Of a stretch of DNA of 55,321 nt, positions 53,818-55,321 are shown piece after piece. Both the position numbers and the translations under genes were made by a program. The stretch is from NCBI GenBank assembly GCA_019634385.1, contig JAHQVK010000039.1, forward strand, positions 1 through 55,321, written 5' to 3'. Within the stretch, counting starts at the first letter, position 1, and the number at the start of each line of letters is the position of its first letter. The notes beneath the pieces were generated by a model, which was not told the DNA's origin, searched no databases, and saw nothing but the letters and a program-made list of their open reading frames with translations. Origin of the DNA: Myxococcales bacterium. Its GTDB lineage: Bacteria; Myxococcota; Kuafuiibacteriia; Kuafuiibacteriales; Kuafuiibacteriaceae.

Positions 53818-53935
53818 CTACAGCAAACACCACTTGAATTGATTTTCTATAAGAATCAACAAGGGGTCGCGCAGCGGGGCATAGCCGCGCGTAGAAGCAG
53901 GAACTTGGGTTCAACCCAAGTGATTTCTGCTGTAG
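53818..53935 (+). repeat. Cloverleaf-forming dispersed repeat (type 1), copy E
   Basis: Complete copy: CTACAGCAAACACCACTTG pairs with CAAGTGATTTCTGCTGTAG. The inner arms are GATTTTCTATAAGAATC (imperfect), GCGCAGCGGGGC..GCCGCGCG (imperfect) and AACTTGGGTTCAACCCAAGT. It lies 101 bases after the stop of the Cys-rich gene, on the side where that transcript would end. Confidence 0.8.
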
Positions 53936-54036
53936 GTAGCTATGACCCTATCATCCCCCTTGTGGATATCTGGTATTATACCTCTCTTGAGGTAATACGA
54001 CGTGAATCCGCTTTCGGCTTTATGGAACAGGGTGAG

Positions 54037-55321
54037 TTAACGCGCCTGACAAAAGCCTACAGTGGGATCAATGGCGGGATTAATTGCGACGCAGATGAGG
54101 TTTGATGTATCGTCGATGGTTTTGTTACTACATCCTTGTCTAGCGGGCGGAAGACGTGGATTGCACCCATAGACGCAGCCTCCGATGGATGGCACCCCAT
54201 TTGTGGATCCGAAGATCGCACAGAAGGCATCTTGGGGGCACTGGTTTTCGCGTCCGGCACAATTTTCTTCAGCGCTGGGTGGAATTTGGGGTTGCGCGGT
54301 TATTCTGGAGGCATTGTAGATCGGTAGTACATCATCGCGGATAGCTTCCATATCCATGCAGATGTCAATAAAGGGGACACACGCTTGGGGAGCTGTACAG
54401 TCGTTGGGAAAGCTAGAACATTGTTCGGAGCAAACGCCAAGGTTTTCCATCGGTAGAAGCTCGAAATCACATGCAGGAGCTGGTTGGTCGGGTGCTTGCG
54501 GTTGGCAGTCAACGTTTGGGGTAGTTGGGTTATTGTCCAAGTCGCCGCATAGTTGGGTACAAATACCAGCGTCTGGTGCTTGAGCATGTGTCTGATCAAA
54601 AAGGTCAAGACACAGAAGATGACCGTGGTTCGCCCGATCGAGACTGCAGGTTTGAGTGGCGTTTTGGGTGGAGCACTTTGAGCCGGCTGGTAGCGGGGCT
54701 TGTTCAGCACAGTGTCCGGGGAGCGCTTGTGGACCCCTTATGGCTCCGTTATTGACGTTGCAATACCTATGAGTGTCCCCCAGGCACTCGTTGTCTGTTG
54801 TGCAGGGGCGTACGCAGGAAAACGTCCCCGGCTCGAGGGTCGAGGAGTGGTCGCTCATAAGTTTGGTGCCAGTAGGGCAGTCAACGATGGGGATCGAGCT
54901 GAAATCGGCGAATCCTCCTTCCGGAGCCAGGTCATGTACGCACACCTGGTTGGGGCTGCAGAGCGTGGCAGTTGGGCTTAGTGAGGATGCTCGGCAATCG
55001 TCTGCTGTTTCGCAGCGTAACAAACAGATACCCTCCGGAGTGTCGGGATTAAGACTTTGGGCGGTGGTCCTCAATTTTAGGCAGGTCAGTCCGACATCAC
55101 AGGTGAGAAGGGCGGAGGCACAGGCTTCTCCTTCTTGGGGAAGAACCTCTGGCACATTGGGATCCTGGGATGGAGGTGGTTCGGCGTCACCTGGATCTTG
55201 GGATGGAGGTGGTTCGGCGTCACCTGGATCTTGGGATGGAGGTGGTTCGGCGTCACCTGGATCTTGGGATGGAGGTGGTTCGGCGTCACCTGGATCTTGG
55301 GATGGAGGTGGTTCGGCATCA
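54037..55321 (-). CDS. Cys-rich secreted protein with Pro/Asp/Glu repeat linker (N-terminus beyond window)
   Basis: The frame is open to the window edge, so the start is missing; 428 codons are visible. The first visible part is an 11-residue repeat, EPPPSQDPGDA, five times (last partial). After it come many Cys-containing modules (EACASALLTCDVGLTCLKL, CLLRCETADDCRASS, FSCVRPCTTDNECLGD, CTAPQACVPFIDICMD, CVYGCNPRLPPARQGC), ending VGFCQAR. Such extracellular multi-disulfide proteins behind a flexible acidic-proline linker are typical of deltaproteobacterial surface lipoproteins, so a lipoprotein anchor is expected upstream. No enzymatic motif is visible. A start at GTG 55155 would cut off the repeats, which are in frame. 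Confidence 0.75.
   Translation of the reverse strand, partial: DAEPPPSQDPGDAEPPPSQDPGDAEPPPSQDPGDAEPPPSQDPGDAEPPPSQDPNVPEVLPQEGEACASALLTCDVGLTCLKLRTTAQSLNPDTPEGICLLRCETADDCRASSLSPTATLCSPNQVCVHDLAPEGGFADFSSIPIVDCPTGTKLMSDHSSTLEPGTFSCVRPCTTDNECLGDTHRYCNVNNGAIRGPQALPGHCAEQAPLPAGSKCSTQNATQTCSLDRANHGHLLCLDLFDQTHAQAPDAGICTQLCGDLDNNPTTPNVDCQPQAPDQPAPACDFELLPMENLGVCSEQCSSFPNDCTAPQACVPFIDICMDMEAIRDDVLPIYNASRITAQPQIPPSAEENCAGRENQCPQDAFCAIFGSTNGVPSIGGCVYGCNPRLPPARQGCSNKTIDDTSNLICVAINPAIDPTVGFCQAR
55161..55321. repeat. Tandem 33-bp coding repeat
   Basis: Units of 33 bases begin at 55161, 55194, 55227, 55260 and 55293 (the last cut by the window edge). They are nearly identical; the first differs by one base (GATCC for GATCT) and the last near its end. 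Each encodes one 11-residue linker unit. Near-identity suggests recent expansion and possible length variation between strains. Confidence 0.9.

Noticed and set aside
55086..55319. Repeat peptide HLHPKIQVTPN
   Set aside because: A wrong-frame reading of the 33-bp repeats; the frame giving EPPPSQDPGDA continues into the Cys-rich protein.

Overview
The window (about 52% GC by eye) looks like the chromosome of a Gram-negative, probably deltaproteobacterial (Myxococcota/Bradymonadota-like) bacterium. The grounds are: outer-membrane TonB machinery; hybrid two-component proteins; a eukaryotic-type Ser/Thr kinase with a PEGA tail; a PrkA kinase; Ku/LigD end joining; TPR fusions; and a cysteine-rich secreted protein with a Pro/Asp/Glu-rich repeat linker. 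The phylum is an inference from gene content. No phage, insertion sequence with a transposase, CRISPR array, rRNA or tRNA was recognised.

Layout. (1) 1-6426: dispersed repeats, then coaD (minus) divergent from prfB (plus, with a programmed frameshift), the ABC-F gene uup and a CaCA Na+/Ca2+ antiporter, then a repeat cluster. (2) 6427-13952: a PAS histidine kinase coupled to a carboxylesterase, then a REC-GGDEF-EAL protein coupled to a three-part TRAP transporter of the 2-oxoacid (TakP-like) type. (3) 14053-20991: a HAD phosphatase and LigD (minus), divergent from Ku and a MerR/TPR gene (plus), then a CHAD protein and TrmK. (4) 21002-25420: an S46-like peptidase that has lost catalytic residues, divergent from htpX, then a hybrid histidine kinase. 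(5) 25573-37318, all minus: a long nutrient-uptake locus. It has two beta-helix surface lipoproteins, the complete TonB2-type energiser (DUF3450, TtpC-like ExbB, ExbB, ExbD, TonB, TPR), a very large TonB-dependent receptor and a tiny Cys-rich lipoprotein. (6) 37380-43058: a membrane protein, a Ser/Thr kinase with an unknown upstream gene, and PrkA. (7) 43059-53273: exopolysaccharide or glycan genes: four glycosyltransferases, two methyltransferases, a polytopic membrane protein and an asparagine synthase-type amidotransferase. (8) 53274-55321: repeats and the C-terminal part of a Cys-rich protein cut by the window edge.

The most notable points are the ten-gene TonB2/receptor/beta-helix locus, three families of palindromic dispersed repeats (one folds as a cloverleaf, is found nested in another, and contributes coding sequence to asnB), the peptidase-dead S46 homologue, and the degenerate c-di-GMP protein translationally coupled to a TRAP transporter. 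Where a Shine-Dalgarno site or an overlap decides a start, the start given is the chosen one and alternatives are stated. All similarity statements rest on motif recognition by eye; no database was searched.
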